A stretch of DNA of 64,000 bases from JADFRG01 sp036986135 (GCA_036986135.1 BTQZ01000005.1:32370-96369); one strand, 5' to 3'. Shown: positions 15,472 to 24,513, numbered from the stretch's first letter. Numbers and translations: made by a program. Notes: a model not told the origin generated them from the sequence alone.

Positions 15472-18148
15472 GCGCGGCAGCCAATCTCGCAACCGGCACG
15501 CGAAACGGCGAACAGCTTACATAATCCAACCCGTACTGGTGGCAAAGGCGGATCGAATCGGGATCGCCTCCGTGCTCGCCGCAGATCCCGACCTCCAGAT
15601 CGGAACGCGTTTCGCGACCTTCGTTCGTAGCGATCTGCATCAAGCGGCCAACTCCATCCGGATCGATGGACTGGAACGGATTGGCCGGCAAGATCTCCTT
15701 CTCCATGTACTCGACAAGAAAGCTCGCCTCCGCGTCATCTCGGCTGATGCCGTAGGTGGTCTGCGTTAGATCGTTTGTCCCGAACGAGAAGAACTCCGCG
15801 ATTTCAGCCACTTCGCGAGCGGTGAGCGCCGCACGAGGGATCTCGATCATGGTTCCGAATTTGAAGTCGACGTCGACTTCCTGCTCCTTCATCACTTCTT
15901 CGGCCACTCGCTCTAGAGTCGCCTGCTGCGTCTTGAGCTCGTTGACGTGGCTAATCAGCGGGATCATGATTTCCGGATGCACGTCCACGCCTTCTTTGCT
16001 CACCTCAACTGCGGCTTCCATGATCGCACGCACCTGCATTTCGGTGACCGCGGGCATGTGGATGCCCAGCCTCACCCCACGCAGCCCCAGCATCGGATTG
16101 GCCTCCCGCATGCCCTCCACCGCGCTGAGCAGATGCTCCTGCTCCTTGAGCCGATCCGGATCCTTTCCCGAGTCTCGCAGTCGAGTGACCTCAACCAGCA
16201 GCTCATCGTGACTGGGCAGGAATTCGTGCAGCGGCGGATCGATCAAGCGGATGATCACCGGGAGGCCGTCCATGGCACGGAACAACCCTGCAAAATCCTC
16301 GCGCTGGTACGGCAGGAGCTTGTCGAGCGCCTCTGCTCGTTCCTCCTCAGTATCTGCCAGGATCATGTTCTGCACGATCGGCAGCCGCTCGGCCTGAAAG
16401 AACATGTGCTCCGTGCGGCACAGACCGATGCCTTCCGCACCGTATCCCCGCGCGCGCTTTGCATCGTCCGGGTAGTCCGCATTCGCCCAAACCCCCAGGC
16501 GACGGATATCGTCGGCCCAGGACAGAATCTTAATGAGATACGGATCGTTGAAGTCCGGCACCATGGTGTCGAGCTGTCCGAGATACACCTCCCCGCGCGT
16601 ACCGTCGATGGATATCCAGTCGCCTTCCTTAATCTCTCGCCCGTCGACCGAGATGACGCGCCTATCCAGATCGATCCTCATCTTACTGACACCCACGACG
16701 GCTGGCTTGCCGAATTGGCGAGCGACGAGCGCGGCGTGGCTGGTGCGGCCCCCACGGCTGGTCAAGATTCCCTTTGCGGCCAGCATGCCGTGGACGTCGT
16801 CGGGTTTGGTCTCCGGGCGCACCATGATGACCTGTCGACCTTCCTTCTTCGCCCAGGCTTCGGCCTTGTCGGCGTCCAGGGCCACCTGGCCCACCGCCGC
16901 TCCGGGCGAGACGTTTAATCCACTGGCCAACATGCGGCCTTCCCTGGTGGCCGCCTTCATGATCTCGATATCGAACTGCGGATGCAAAAAGAAATCGACT
17001 TGATCGGGCGAGATCCGCGATACGGCCTCCTCGCGAGTGATCAAACCTTCGTCCGCCAGGTCCGCTGCGATGCGGACCGCGGCTTGCGCTGTACGCTTAC
17101 TATCACGCGTCTGGAGCATCCACAGCTTGCTGTGCTCGATCGTAAATTCCACATCTTGCACCTCGCGATAGTGTTTTTCCAGGCGTTCGCTGATCGATTC
17201 CAGCTCCGCATAGGCCTCCGGCATGTCCGCCTTGAGTTCCTCGATGCGCTTCGTAATGCGGATGCCCGCCACCACGTCTTCGCCTTGCGCGTTCAACAGA
17301 TAGTCGCCCTCGATCACGTCCTCGCCGGTCGAGATATCACGGGTCGTGCTCACGCCGGTTCCGGAGTCCATGCCCATGTTGCCAAACACCATGGTCTGGA
17401 TGCTCACTCCGGTGCATAGATCGTGCGCGATCCCCGCCGCGTTCCGATAATCCACCGCGCGCTTTCCGTTCCACGACTTGAACACCGCCTCGATGGCCAG
17501 ACGCAGCTGATCTATCGGCTCGGTTGGGAATTCCGAACCCGTTTCCTTCTCGACGATCTCTTTGAAGCGCTCGGTGATGGCTTTCCAGTCCTCCGCCGCC
17601 AGCTCGGTATCGCTCTCGACGCCCTTTTTCTCCTGGTACTCCGCTATGATCTCCTCGAACGGTTCGGCCGGCACGCCCATCACGACCGAGCCAAACATCT
17701 GCACCAGTCGCCGATAGGCGTCGTAGGCAAATCGCTCGTCGCCCGTTTGCTGCATCAACCCTTGAACCGTATCTTCATTGAGGCCGATGTTGAGTACGGT
17801 GTCCATCATTCCAGGCATGGAAAACTTGGCGCCCGAACGGCAGGAAACGAGCAGCGGATCCGTCGGATCGCCAAATTTCCTCCCGGCGTCCTTTTCGGTA
17901 GCTGCCATCGCTTCGAGCACCTGATCCCACATCTCTTCAGGGAACGATTCGTCCTGCGCGAGATACGCGTTGCAGGCCTCGGTCGTAATGACAAAACCCG
18001 GTGGAACCGGGATTTCCAATCGAGTCATGTCGGCAAGATTGGCGCCTTTGCCTCCCAGGAGGCCCCGCACGCCTTCCCAATCTCCGGCCGCCTGCTCGGC
18101 GTCCTCAACTTCCTCAAACCGGTAAACCCACTTGTCTGCCATGTTCAT
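15449..18148 (-). CDS. ppdK: pyruvate, phosphate dikinase
   Basis: The 899-residue protein has the complete PPDK architecture: an N-terminal ATP-grasp domain starting with LLGGKGANLADMTRL, a swivelling phosphohistidine domain with GGRTSHAALVARQFGKPAVVG where the histidine is phosphorylated, and a C-terminal PEP/pyruvate TIM barrel with GTNDLTQTT and the conserved GICGEHGGDP loop. It interconverts pyruvate, ATP and phosphate with PEP, AMP and diphosphate in the cytoplasm. Two ATGs two codons apart compete for the start; AGGA lies four bases before the first. It is followed by an overlapping DUF1684 gene. No anomaly is seen. Confidence 0.96.
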   Translation of the reverse strand: MNMADKWVYRFEEVEDAEQAAGDWEGVRGLLGGKGANLADMTRLEIPVPPGFVITTEACNAYLAQDESFPEEMWDQVLEAMAATEKDAGRKFGDPTDPLLVSCRSGAKFSMPGMMDTVLNIGLNEDTVQGLMQQTGDERFAYDAYRRLVQMFGSVVMGVPAEPFEEIIAEYQEKKGVESDTELAAEDWKAITERFKEIVEKETGSEFPTEPIDQLRLAIEAVFKSWNGKRAVDYRNAAGIAHDLCTGVSIQTMVFGNMGMDSGTGVSTTRDISTGEDVIEGDYLLNAQGEDVVAGIRITKRIEELKADMPEAYAELESISERLEKHYREVQDVEFTIEHSKLWMLQTRDSKRTAQAAVRIAADLADEGLITREEAVSRISPDQVDFFLHPQFDIEIMKAATREGRMLASGLNVSPGAAVGQVALDADKAEAWAKKEGRQVIMVRPETKPDDVHGMLAAKGILTSRGGRTSHAALVARQFGKPAVVGVSKMRIDLDRRVISVDGREIKEGDWISIDGTRGEVYLGQLDTMVPDFNDPYLIKILSWADDIRRLGVWANADYPDDAKRARGYGAEGIGLCRTEHMFFQAERLPIVQNMILADTEEERAEALDKLLPYQREDFAGLFRAMDGLPVIIRLIDPPLHEFLPSHDELLVEVTRLRDSGKDPDRLKEQEHLLSAVEGMREANPMLGLRGVRLGIHMPAVTEMQVRAIMEAAVEVSKEGVDVHPEIMIPLISHVNELKTQQATLERVAEEVMKEQEVDVDFKFGTMIEIPRAALTAREVAEIAEFFSFGTNDLTQTTYGISRDDAEASFLVEYMEKEILPANPFQSIDPDGVGRLMQIATNEGRETRSDLEVGICGEHGGDPDSIRLCHQYGLDYVSCSPFRVPVARLAAAHAALEQA

Positions 18149-18243
18149 TTCATCCTATCGAATAGCGTGCCAGGGGTGTGTCTCAACCGCACAATGTTAC
18201 AACGAAAGCTTCAGTGCTTGAACTGATGAATGTCTGGATCCGG

Positions 18244-18310
18244 CCAAGCTCTGACGGGGATGCCGATCTGAATATCGTTTCATCCGACTCGGCAGGCGGT
18301 AGACCGAGCC
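18244..18310 (-). pseudogene. duplicated 3' tail of the Rieske gene
   Basis: On the minus strand the segment reads NDIQIGIPV.A, against NEIQVGLPVDA at the end of the intact Rieske gene 90 bp upstream. The two copies differ mainly at third positions or by conservative changes (ATT/ATC, CCC/CCG, GTC/GTT, GCT/GCC, Ile for Val or Leu). Only about a dozen codons are clear. Confidence 0.5.
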
Positions 18311-18333
18311 GATTCTCGCTTCGCCTGATCCAG

Positions 18334-18684
18334 CTAGGCATCAACCGGAAGGCCGACCTGGATCTCGTTTCCCTCGATCCGGACCGGGTAGGCGGGAATA
18401 TCTACGACTGCGGGGAGCGTCAGAACCTGGCCGCTGCGAATGTCGAATTTCGCTCCGTGTCGCGGGCAGGCGATCTCGTAGTCGACAAGCTCGCCCTCTG
18501 CCACCGGGCCGTCGTCGTGCGAACAGACATCCGCGATTGCGTAGTAGTGATCTGCGATGTTGAACACCGCTATCGTCTCGCCGTCGATGTCGAGCATCAA
18601 ACGCTCGCCGTTGCCAAGCTCATTAACTTCAGCAACGGTCACATACTCAAGATGCTCGGCGTCGACTTCTACGTAGTTGTACAT
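18334..18684 (-). CDS. Rieske [2Fe-2S] ferredoxin-like protein
   Basis: A 116-residue soluble protein with both Rieske cluster-binding boxes: C54-S-H56 in CSHDDG and C73-P-R-H76 in CPRHGAKFD, giving the two Cys/two His ligation of a [2Fe-2S] centre. Size and absence of a membrane helix fit NirD- or BphF-like Rieske ferredoxins. It probably carries electrons or assists an oxygenase or reductase. The ATG at 18684 has GGGG eight bases upstream; an earlier in-frame ATG at 18699 lies in the repeat array. It sits downstream of the suf terminator and a hairpin repeat array, so it may be a separate unit, though a role linked to Fe-S assembly is tempting. Confidence 0.87.
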   Translation of the reverse strand: MYNYVEVDAEHLEYVTVAEVNELGNGERLMLDIDGETIAVFNIADHYYAIADVCSHDDGPVAEGELVDYEIACPRHGAKFDIRSGQVLTLPAVVDIPAYPVRIEGNEIQVGLPVDA

Positions 18685-18696
18685 ATCGCTGTACCC

Positions 18697-18840
18697 CATG
18701 CTGGGGCGCCATGCTGGGGCCTAATGCTAGGGCGCCATGCTGGCGCCTAATGCTAGGGCGCCATGCTGGCGCCTAATGCTAGGGCGCCATGCTGGCGCCT
18801 AATGCTAGGGCGCCATGCTGGCGCCTAATGCTAGGGCGCC
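18697..18840. repeat. 26-bp tandem repeat, about five copies, each forming a hairpin
   Basis: The unit contains GGCGCCATGCTGGCGCC and then TAATGCTAG. Each unit can form a GGCGCCA-TGC-TGGCGCC stem of seven pairs with a three-base loop. Three central copies are identical and the copies at the Rieske end are degenerate. The array fills the space between the suf terminator and the Rieske start, so on the coding strand it would give a row of small hairpins in the 5' leader of the Rieske mRNA. Confidence 0.8.
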
Positions 18841-18843
18841 AGC

Positions 18844-18868
18844 AAAAACCGCCGGCGATCACCGACGG
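18844..18868 (-). terminator. Rho-independent terminator of the suf operon
   Basis: CCGTCGG and CCGGCGG pair fully (one G-U pair) around a six-base loop and are followed by five T on the minus strand. It lies about 30 bases after the sufU stop. Confidence 0.75.
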
Positions 18869-18896
18869 CAAAGGATTGAGCGGCGAGCACCGAAGA

Positions 18897-19295
18897 CTAG
18901 AGCGCGGCCAACTCTTCCTCGAGCTCATCCAGCCCGTATACCCCTGCCTTGAGCACCTTGAGCGACAGCAGCGCACACTTCAGGCGCACCGGTCCCAAAT
19001 CTATGCCAAGCATCTCGATCAATTCATCCTTGGTGAAGGACTTTACCTCATCCATGGACATGCCCACGACCTTCTCTGTCAACAGATCGGCCGAGGCCTG
19101 CGATATGGCGCAGCCCTCCCCCGAAAAGGCGGCCTCCGTGACTCGTCCCTCGCCGTCGACTCGGAGATCCATGCGAATGCGATCTCCACACAGCGGGTTG
19201 TCGTCTTCATAGCTGTAGTCATGAGGATCGAGGTTGCCTCGCATCTGCGGATTCTTGTATCGATCGATGATTTGTTCACGGTATAGATCGTCCAC
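18897..19295 (-). CDS. sufU: SufU-type Fe-S scaffold / sulfurtransferase
   Basis: A 132-residue IscU-fold protein. The zinc-site ligands of SufU can be placed at C36, D38 (NPLCGD), C62 (GEGCAISQAS) and C107 (RLKCALLSLKVLK). The extra residues before the last cysteine, and the absence of an IscU-type His before it, favour SufU, which accepts sulfur from SufS. The start is a GTG three bases after the sufS stop. It is the last gene before the operon terminator. Confidence 0.92.
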   Translation of the reverse strand: MDDLYREQIIDRYKNPQMRGNLDPHDYSYEDDNPLCGDRIRMDLRVDGEGRVTEAAFSGEGCAISQASADLLTEKVVGMSMDEVKSFTKDELIEMLGIDLGPVRLKCALLSLKVLKAGVYGLDELEEELAAL

Positions 19296-19298
19296 GGG

Positions 19299-20546
19299 TT
19301 ATGCAAAGACCTCCCGAACTGCGTACAGCCCTTCGATCAGGCTATCAATATCTTCCGGCGTGTTGTAAAGATAAAAGGAGGCGCGCGTGGTAGCTGGCAA
19401 TCCGAGTTTTTCGTGAAGGGGCATCGCACAGTGATGTCCCGCGCGAACTGCGACCCCTCGTCGATCCAGGATTTGGGCCACGTCGTGTGGGTGCGCATCG
19501 GCGAAAGTGAATGCCGCAACGCCACCCTTGTGTTCTGCCGCAGGACCAAGAACGCGTACCCCCGGAACTTCTTCCAGTTGCTCCAAGGCTCGCTTGATGA
19601 TCTCCTGCTCGTGCTGCCGGATGGCCCGCATGCCCAGCTTGGAGAGGTAATCGACGGCGGCACCGAAGCCAACCGCCTGCGCGATCGGCGGAGTTCCGGC
19701 TTCGAACTTGCTCGGCAGCTCCGTCACGGAAAACGCGTCGAACTGCACGCGCTTGATCATCTCGCCGCCTCCCATGAACGGCGGCATCTCTTCCAGCAGC
19801 TCCCGCCGGCCGTAAAGTGCCCCGATTCCTGAGGGGCCGCACATCTTGTGGGCCGAGAAGGCCAGAAAATCGATATCAAGCTCGGCGACGTTCACGACCA
19901 TGTGCGGCACCGATTGCGCGCCGTCGACCAGCACCACCGCGCCGGCTGCATGGGCCATCTCGGCCATTTCGGCTACCGGATTGATCGTCCCCAGCACATT
20001 CGACATCTGCGTGAAGCCCACCAGCTTTGGCTGCCGCTCGAGCAGATCGCCATATGAGTCGAGATCGATGCGGTGATCGTCTGTAATCGGCGCGTATTCG
20101 ATCTTGAAGCCGAGTTCAGAGGCTAGCATTTGCCAGGGAACGATATTAGAGTGGTGCTCCATTTCAGTGAGCAACACCAGGTCTCCCTCGCCGAGGTTGG
20201 CGCGGCCCCAGCTATTGGAAACTAAATTAATGGCCTCGGTCGCGTTCCGCGTGAAGATGATCTGGCGCGACGACTCTGCGCCGACGAACTCCCCCACCCG
20301 CTCGCGAGCCGATTCAAAGGCCGCAGTCGCCTCTTCGGCCAGCGTGTAGATTCCGCGGTGAACGTTGGCGTACTCCGTTTCGTAGAACCGAGACATCGCA
20401 CGGATCACCTGCTCCGGCTTCTGGGAACTGGCAGCTGAATCCAGGTAGACCAGTGGAACCCCCTCGTGAATCTCACGCTTCAAGATGGGGAAGTCTTTCC
20501 GAATCGCTCCGACGTCCAGTGTGTCTAGCGTTTGAGGGACTGCCAA
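19299..20546 (-). CDS. sufS: cysteine desulfurase SufS
   Basis: A 415-residue class V PLP enzyme of the group II desulfurase (SufS/CsdA) type. The PLP lysine is K234 in SAHKMCGPSGIGALYG and the active-site cysteine is C373 in RAGHHCAMPLHEKLG. It removes sulfur from cysteine and delivers it to SufU for cluster assembly. A TTG start is used with GGAGG about 12 bases upstream. A perfect 8-bp inverted repeat (AGGATCTC/GAGATCCT, 20562-20583) lies just before that site and could form a hairpin next to it. Confidence 0.95.
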   Translation of the reverse strand: MAVPQTLDTLDVGAIRKDFPILKREIHEGVPLVYLDSAASSQKPEQVIRAMSRFYETEYANVHRGIYTLAEEATAAFESARERVGEFVGAESSRQIIFTRNATEAINLVSNSWGRANLGEGDLVLLTEMEHHSNIVPWQMLASELGFKIEYAPITDDHRIDLDSYGDLLERQPKLVGFTQMSNVLGTINPVAEMAEMAHAAGAVVLVDGAQSVPHMVVNVAELDIDFLAFSAHKMCGPSGIGALYGRRELLEEMPPFMGGGEMIKRVQFDAFSVTELPSKFEAGTPPIAQAVGFGAAVDYLSKLGMRAIRQHEQEIIKRALEQLEEVPGVRVLGPAAEHKGGVAAFTFADAHPHDVAQILDRRGVAVRAGHHCAMPLHEKLGLPATTRASFYLYNTPEDIDSLIEGLYAVREVFA

Positions 20547-20596
20547 TACAGGGAAGCCTCCAGGATCTCTTGGTCGAGATCCTAATTGTAGGACCG

Positions 20597-20896
20597 TTAC
20601 TTGCTCTTCTTGCTTTTGGTGCTCTTTGCGACGCGACGCTTCTTGGAGTTCCGAATCTTATCGCTGTCTTGTCGCGTCCACAACACGCGATCGGGCACCA
20701 TCCATCCGTCCGTCAGGTATACGTCCTGATTGAACTGCACAGCCACCATCTTGTAATCCGCCTGTACGACCACTCCTTGCAACCAATCGTTTACGCGCTG
20801 CTCACCACGCATGTGATCGCACAGAATATCGACCAAATCCCCAACGTCGTATCTGCGAGGTTCTACTGTAGTGGCCGCCGCTTTCTCCGATGCCAT
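20597..20896 (-). CDS. small conserved-looking protein inside the suf operon, basic tail
   Basis: A 99-residue protein that I do not recognise. Residues about 14-70 (RRYDVGDLVDILC, DWLQGVVVQADYKMVAVQF, TDGWMVPDRVLW) have the strand-turn pattern of a small SH3/Tudor-like barrel. The last 25 residues are very rich in Lys, Arg and Ser. It contains one cysteine (C26). It lies between sufD and sufS on the same strand with 50 and 36 bases on either side, so it is co-transcribed with the Fe-S machinery. The basic tail could bind nucleic acid or acidic partners; any Fe-S role is inference from position only. Confidence 0.7.
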   Translation of the reverse strand: MASEKAAATTVEPRRYDVGDLVDILCDHMRGEQRVNDWLQGVVVQADYKMVAVQFNQDVYLTDGWMVPDRVLWTRQDSDKIRNSKKRRVAKSTKSKKSK

Positions 20897-20932
20897 AAAA
20901 TCATTATCCCTTACGATTCGTGTCCTCCCTAA

Positions 20933-22267
20933 TTAGACGCGATGTCCGAGCTTCCTGTCAATCATTTTTTCGAATTGATCCCGGACACTCTCTAGCGGAA
21001 TGCGCTTCATCACCGAAGCGAAAAAACCCTCCACCACCAGCCGCTCGGCCTCTTCCCGCGGGATTCCGCGGGACATCAGGTAGAAGATTGGCTCCTCTTC
21101 CAATTGGCTGACGGTGGCGCCATGTGTGCAGCGTACGTCATCCGCCAAAATTTCGAGACCGGGGATGGAATCCGCGCGCGCGCGCTTGCTGAGAATCAGA
21201 TTGCGATTGGCCTGAAATCCGTCGGTACGCTGGGCGCCAGGTGCGACATAGATCATGCCCTGCCACACCGACCGGCTTCGATCGACCAACGCGCCTTTGA
21301 ACAGCAGGTCACTGGTCGTGTTAGGGGCCAGATGGTTCTGCTGCGTATCGTGATCCAGGTGCTGAATGCCATCGGCAAAGTAAAACCCGGTCCAACGACC
21401 CTGCGCCCCCTGCCCGTCCAGCGTCAATTCTGAGAAATTCTTCGTGAGATGACTCCCGACCGCGCCAAAGATCCAGTCCATACGGCCATCCCGACCCACC
21501 CTGGCTCGTTCATGGGTGAAATTCCACACTCGATCGCCCCAGTTTTGGATCTCCACAAAAGTTAGCTGAGCCCCTCGGCCGACGGCAACTTCCACGATTC
21601 CGGAGTGTAACGACGCTTCATCTCCTCCGGGAGAAGCCATTTCATGCACCACTGTGGCAGAAGCGTCGTCCTCGACCACAATTAGGACCCGGCTGAGGAC
21701 CGCCAGATCGCTGCCTGGCGCCCAGAGTGTGGAATGCAGCGGGACTTCGAGATGCACACCGGTGGGAATGTACACCAGCACACCGTCAGTGGCCAATGCA
21801 GCAGCAAGAGCGGAAAACTTGCCCTCATCGTCAGGAACCACCGAGCCAAGGTGCTTCCGCAGAAGCTCCTCATGCTCGCGGACTGCCGTGGCCCAATCAG
21901 CCAATACGACACGCTGGTCGCCGATTTGGTTCAAATTGTCTAGTATGGAATCGTGGCCAGGGTGCAGCAAGAGCGACGGCCCGCGCCTCCGGTACTCCTG
22001 ATCCACTCGCCCATTGTCGCTGGGTCGCGCCACAAAGCGATCGGCCGGGATGTTCCGCAGATCGGTTCGTCTCCAGGGTTCGTCTTTGACGGTTGGCAGG
22101 GGAAGCGATTCCCAGACCTCCCAGGCGGACTCACGGCGCTCTCTCAGCCAGCCGGGCTCGTTGAGCCCCTCGGAGGCCTTCGCCACTTCTTCGAATGAAA
22201 ATTGAAACTCGGGAGCGGTCGACCGCCGAACGATTCTCTTCCGCTTTAGCTTGGGATCAGTGCTCAT
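20933..22267 (-). CDS. sufD: Fe-S assembly protein SufD
   Basis: A 444-residue SufB/SufD-family protein with the right-handed beta-helix core and the C-terminal signature CTHGATVSQLEEEPIFYLMSRGI that distinguishes SufD. With SufB and SufC it forms the SufBC2D scaffold on which Fe-S clusters are built in the cytoplasm. The length fits the family. A terminator-like hairpin lies in the 72-bp gap after sufB, so expression of sufD and the following genes may be reduced relative to sufB. Confidence 0.94.
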   Translation of the reverse strand: MSTDPKLKRKRIVRRSTAPEFQFSFEEVAKASEGLNEPGWLRERRESAWEVWESLPLPTVKDEPWRRTDLRNIPADRFVARPSDNGRVDQEYRRRGPSLLLHPGHDSILDNLNQIGDQRVVLADWATAVREHEELLRKHLGSVVPDDEGKFSALAAALATDGVLVYIPTGVHLEVPLHSTLWAPGSDLAVLSRVLIVVEDDASATVVHEMASPGGDEASLHSGIVEVAVGRGAQLTFVEIQNWGDRVWNFTHERARVGRDGRMDWIFGAVGSHLTKNFSELTLDGQGAQGRWTGFYFADGIQHLDHDTQQNHLAPNTTSDLLFKGALVDRSRSVWQGMIYVAPGAQRTDGFQANRNLILSKRARADSIPGLEILADDVRCTHGATVSQLEEEPIFYLMSRGIPREEAERLVVEGFFASVMKRIPLESVRDQFEKMIDRKLGHRV

Positions 22268-22283
22268 ATGCCAGTTCCATACG

Positions 22284-22303
22284 AAAAGCCGGCTCCCGCC
22301 GGC
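22284..22303 (-). terminator. terminator-like hairpin between sufB and sufD
   Basis: Two GCCGGC arms enclose GGGA and are followed by four T on the minus strand. The stem is short, so partial termination (polarity control inside the operon) is more likely than full termination. Confidence 0.45.
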
Positions 22304-22339
22304 TCCTGGGGGTTCTGCGGGCCCCGGAGTCCGAAGACG

Positions 22340-23752
22340 TTATCCGATGGACCCTTCCATCTGCAGCTGGATCAATCGGTTCATCTCCACCGCATATTCC
22401 ATGGGCAGCTCGCGCACCAAGGGCTCAATGAAGCCTGAGACCACCATGGTGATCGCTTCCTCCTCAGATAAGCCGCGGCTCTTCAAATAGAAGAGCTGCT
22501 CCTCGCCTATCTTGCTGACCGAAGCCTCATGTCCGACACTGACATCGTTTTCATCAATTTCGATGTACGGATAGGTATCGGAGCGAGACTCATCATCCAA
22601 CAGAAGCGCATCGCACACGACGTTGGATCGCGATCCCGCGGCGTTCTCGTAGATCTTGAGCAAGCCTCGGTAGGATGCGCGCCCACCATCCTTGCTGATC
22701 GACTTCGACGTAATGCGGCTGGTCGTCTTTGGCGCCACATGGATGACTTTGCCACCCGTATCCTGATGCTGCCCCTTCCCTGCGAATGCCATGGATAAGA
22801 TCCCGCCGTGGGCTCCCTCACCCACCAAGTAGCAGGAGGGGTACTTCATGGTCAGCTGGCTGCCCAGATTTGCGTCCACCCATTCATGTTGAGCATTCTC
22901 GTGAACCATCGCGCGCTGGGTGACCAGGTTGTAAACGTTCACCGACCAGTTCTGGATGGTCGTATAGCGCGAGCGGGCGCCCTTCTTGACCACGATCTCA
23001 ATGACTCCACTGTGAAATGAATCAGTGGTGTAAATCGGAGCGGTGCACCCTTCCACATAGTGAACCTCGGCGCCCTCTTCGAGAATGATCAGCGTGCGTT
23101 CGAACTGGCCGAGATTGGCCGTGTTCATGCGGAAGTAAGCCTGCAGTGGAAGCTCCACCTTTACTCCGGAGGGTACATAAACGAACGATCCACCGGACCA
23201 CACCGCGCTGTTGAGTGCCGCGAACTTGTTGTCCGTGTGGGGGATGACGGTGCCAAAGTACTCGCGGAAGATGTCTTCGTGGTTCTTGAGCCCGTCCTCG
23301 ATGCTGACGAAGATGACGCCCAGCGCATCCAGGTGCTCCTGGATGCTGTGGTACACCATTTCCGATTCGTATTGCGCACCGACGCCTGCCAGGAACTTCT
23401 GCTCCGCCTCCGGGATGCCAAGCTTATCGAAGGTTGCCTTGATCGTGTCGTCCACGTCTTCCCAGGATTTGCTCTCGGACTCGGAGGGCTTGACGTAATA
23501 GTAGATGTTGTCCAGATCCAGGCGGCTGAGGTCCGGACCCCAGTCCGGGATGGGTCGCTCGAAGAAGTGATCCAGCGCATTTAGCCGAAACTCCAGCATC
23601 CATTCCGGCTCTTCCTTCATGGCCGAGATCTGACGCACGACCTCCTGATTGAGTCCTTTGCGCGTCTTGAACACGGTGACGTCCGGATCGCTGAATCCGT
23701 ATTTATATTTGCCCATTCCGTCCAGCTGTTTGAGATCTGCGGGTGTGGCCAT
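22340..23752 (-). CDS. sufB: Fe-S assembly scaffold SufB
   Basis: A 470-residue SufB. It has the typical N-terminal YKYGFSDPDVTVFKTRKGL segment, the SGGSFVYVPSGVKVELPLQAYF block and the conserved SDTYPYIEIDE..VSVGHEASVSKIGEEQLFY region near the C-terminus. SufB receives sulfur and, with SufC and SufD, builds Fe-S clusters. Its ATG lies two bases after the sufC stop, so the two are coupled. The length and all conserved blocks are intact. Confidence 0.96.
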   Translation of the reverse strand: MATPADLKQLDGMGKYKYGFSDPDVTVFKTRKGLNQEVVRQISAMKEEPEWMLEFRLNALDHFFERPIPDWGPDLSRLDLDNIYYYVKPSESESKSWEDVDDTIKATFDKLGIPEAEQKFLAGVGAQYESEMVYHSIQEHLDALGVIFVSIEDGLKNHEDIFREYFGTVIPHTDNKFAALNSAVWSGGSFVYVPSGVKVELPLQAYFRMNTANLGQFERTLIILEEGAEVHYVEGCTAPIYTTDSFHSGVIEIVVKKGARSRYTTIQNWSVNVYNLVTQRAMVHENAQHEWVDANLGSQLTMKYPSCYLVGEGAHGGILSMAFAGKGQHQDTGGKVIHVAPKTTSRITSKSISKDGGRASYRGLLKIYENAAGSRSNVVCDALLLDDESRSDTYPYIEIDENDVSVGHEASVSKIGEEQLFYLKSRGLSEEEAITMVVSGFIEPLVRELPMEYAVEMNRLIQLQMEGSIG

Positions 23753-23754
23753 GC

Positions 23755-24513
23755 CTAAAGTTCCAGGATTCCTTCGTACCCGACCTCTTCTAGATGCTCG
23801 GCCAGCTCCGGACCGCCGGATTGGAGTATCCGGCCGGCCAAGAGAATGTGCACGAAATCGGCCTTGATGTAGTTCAGGATGCGCTGGTAGTGGGTGATGA
23901 TGAGTATGCCGAGCTCTTCGCCAACGAGTGCGTTGATTCCCTTCGCTACGATGCGCACTGCGTCGATGTCCAATCCGGAATCGGTCTCGTCCAGGATGGC
24001 AATATCGGGCTCCAAGGTAGCGAGCTGTAGAATTTCAGCGCGCTTCTTCTCGCCCCCAGAAAATCCGTCGTTCAGAAATCGTCCGGCGAACTCGTGGGGA
24101 ATCTTCAACAGATCCATCTTGCCCCTGAGCAGGTCCCGAAACTCGGGAATCGAGATATTCTTGCCGGTTCCATTCTCGGCTGCGCGGTGGGCGTTGATTG
24201 CCATGCGCAGGAAATTGGCAACCGAGACCCCGGGTATTGCCACCGGATACTGGAAAGCCAGAAAAAGGCCCATGCGAGATCGCTCGTCGGGAGCTAGATC
24301 CACGATGTTCTCGCCCTTGAAGAGCACCTCGCCCTGGGTTACCTCATACGCAGGATGGCCCATCAAGACATTCGCCAGGGTCGATTTTCCGGCCCCATTA
24401 GGTCCCATTAAGGCGTGAGTCTCCCCCTGCGTTACCGTAAGATCGACGCCCTTTAGGATCTCCTTCCCCTCAACCGAGGCGTGGAGGTCCTTGATTTCTA
24501 GCGTAACGGAAAT
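23755..24513 (-). CDS. sufC: Fe-S assembly ATPase SufC (apparent ATT start codon)
   Basis: An ABC-type ATPase of 252 residues: Walker A GPNGAGKST (about residues 37-45), Q-loop, signature FSGGEKKR and Walker B AILDETDSGLDID with the SufC-type DETDSGLD. The first in-frame ATG lies just before Walker A and would remove the first two beta strands. Upstream the frame reads LEIKDLHASVEGKEILKG, exactly the family N-terminus, and stops at a TAA only five codons before an ATT. This ATT has AAAGGGG seven bases upstream, and no ATG, GTG, TTG or CTG exists in between. I therefore set the start at ATT; a sequencing error changing a normal start is the alternative. Confidence 0.88.
   Translation of the reverse strand: MSVTLEIKDLHASVEGKEILKGVDLTVTQGETHALMGPNGAGKSTLANVLMGHPAYEVTQGEVLFKGENIVDLAPDERSRMGLFLAFQYPVAIPGVSVANFLRMAINAHRAAENGTGKNISIPEFRDLLRGKMDLLKIPHEFAGRFLNDGFSGGEKKRAEILQLATLEPDIAILDETDSGLDIDAVRIVAKGINALVGEELGILIITHYQRILNYIKADFVHILLAGRILQSGGPELAEHLEEVGYEGILEL

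Noticed and set aside
15947..16918. 323-codon plus-strand frame opposite ppdK
   Set aside because: Antisense shadow of ppdK; rich in His, Arg and Gln with no family similarity.
18697..18840. Possible small CRISPR array
   Set aside because: The units are contiguous tandem repeats with no unique spacers and no cas genes nearby.
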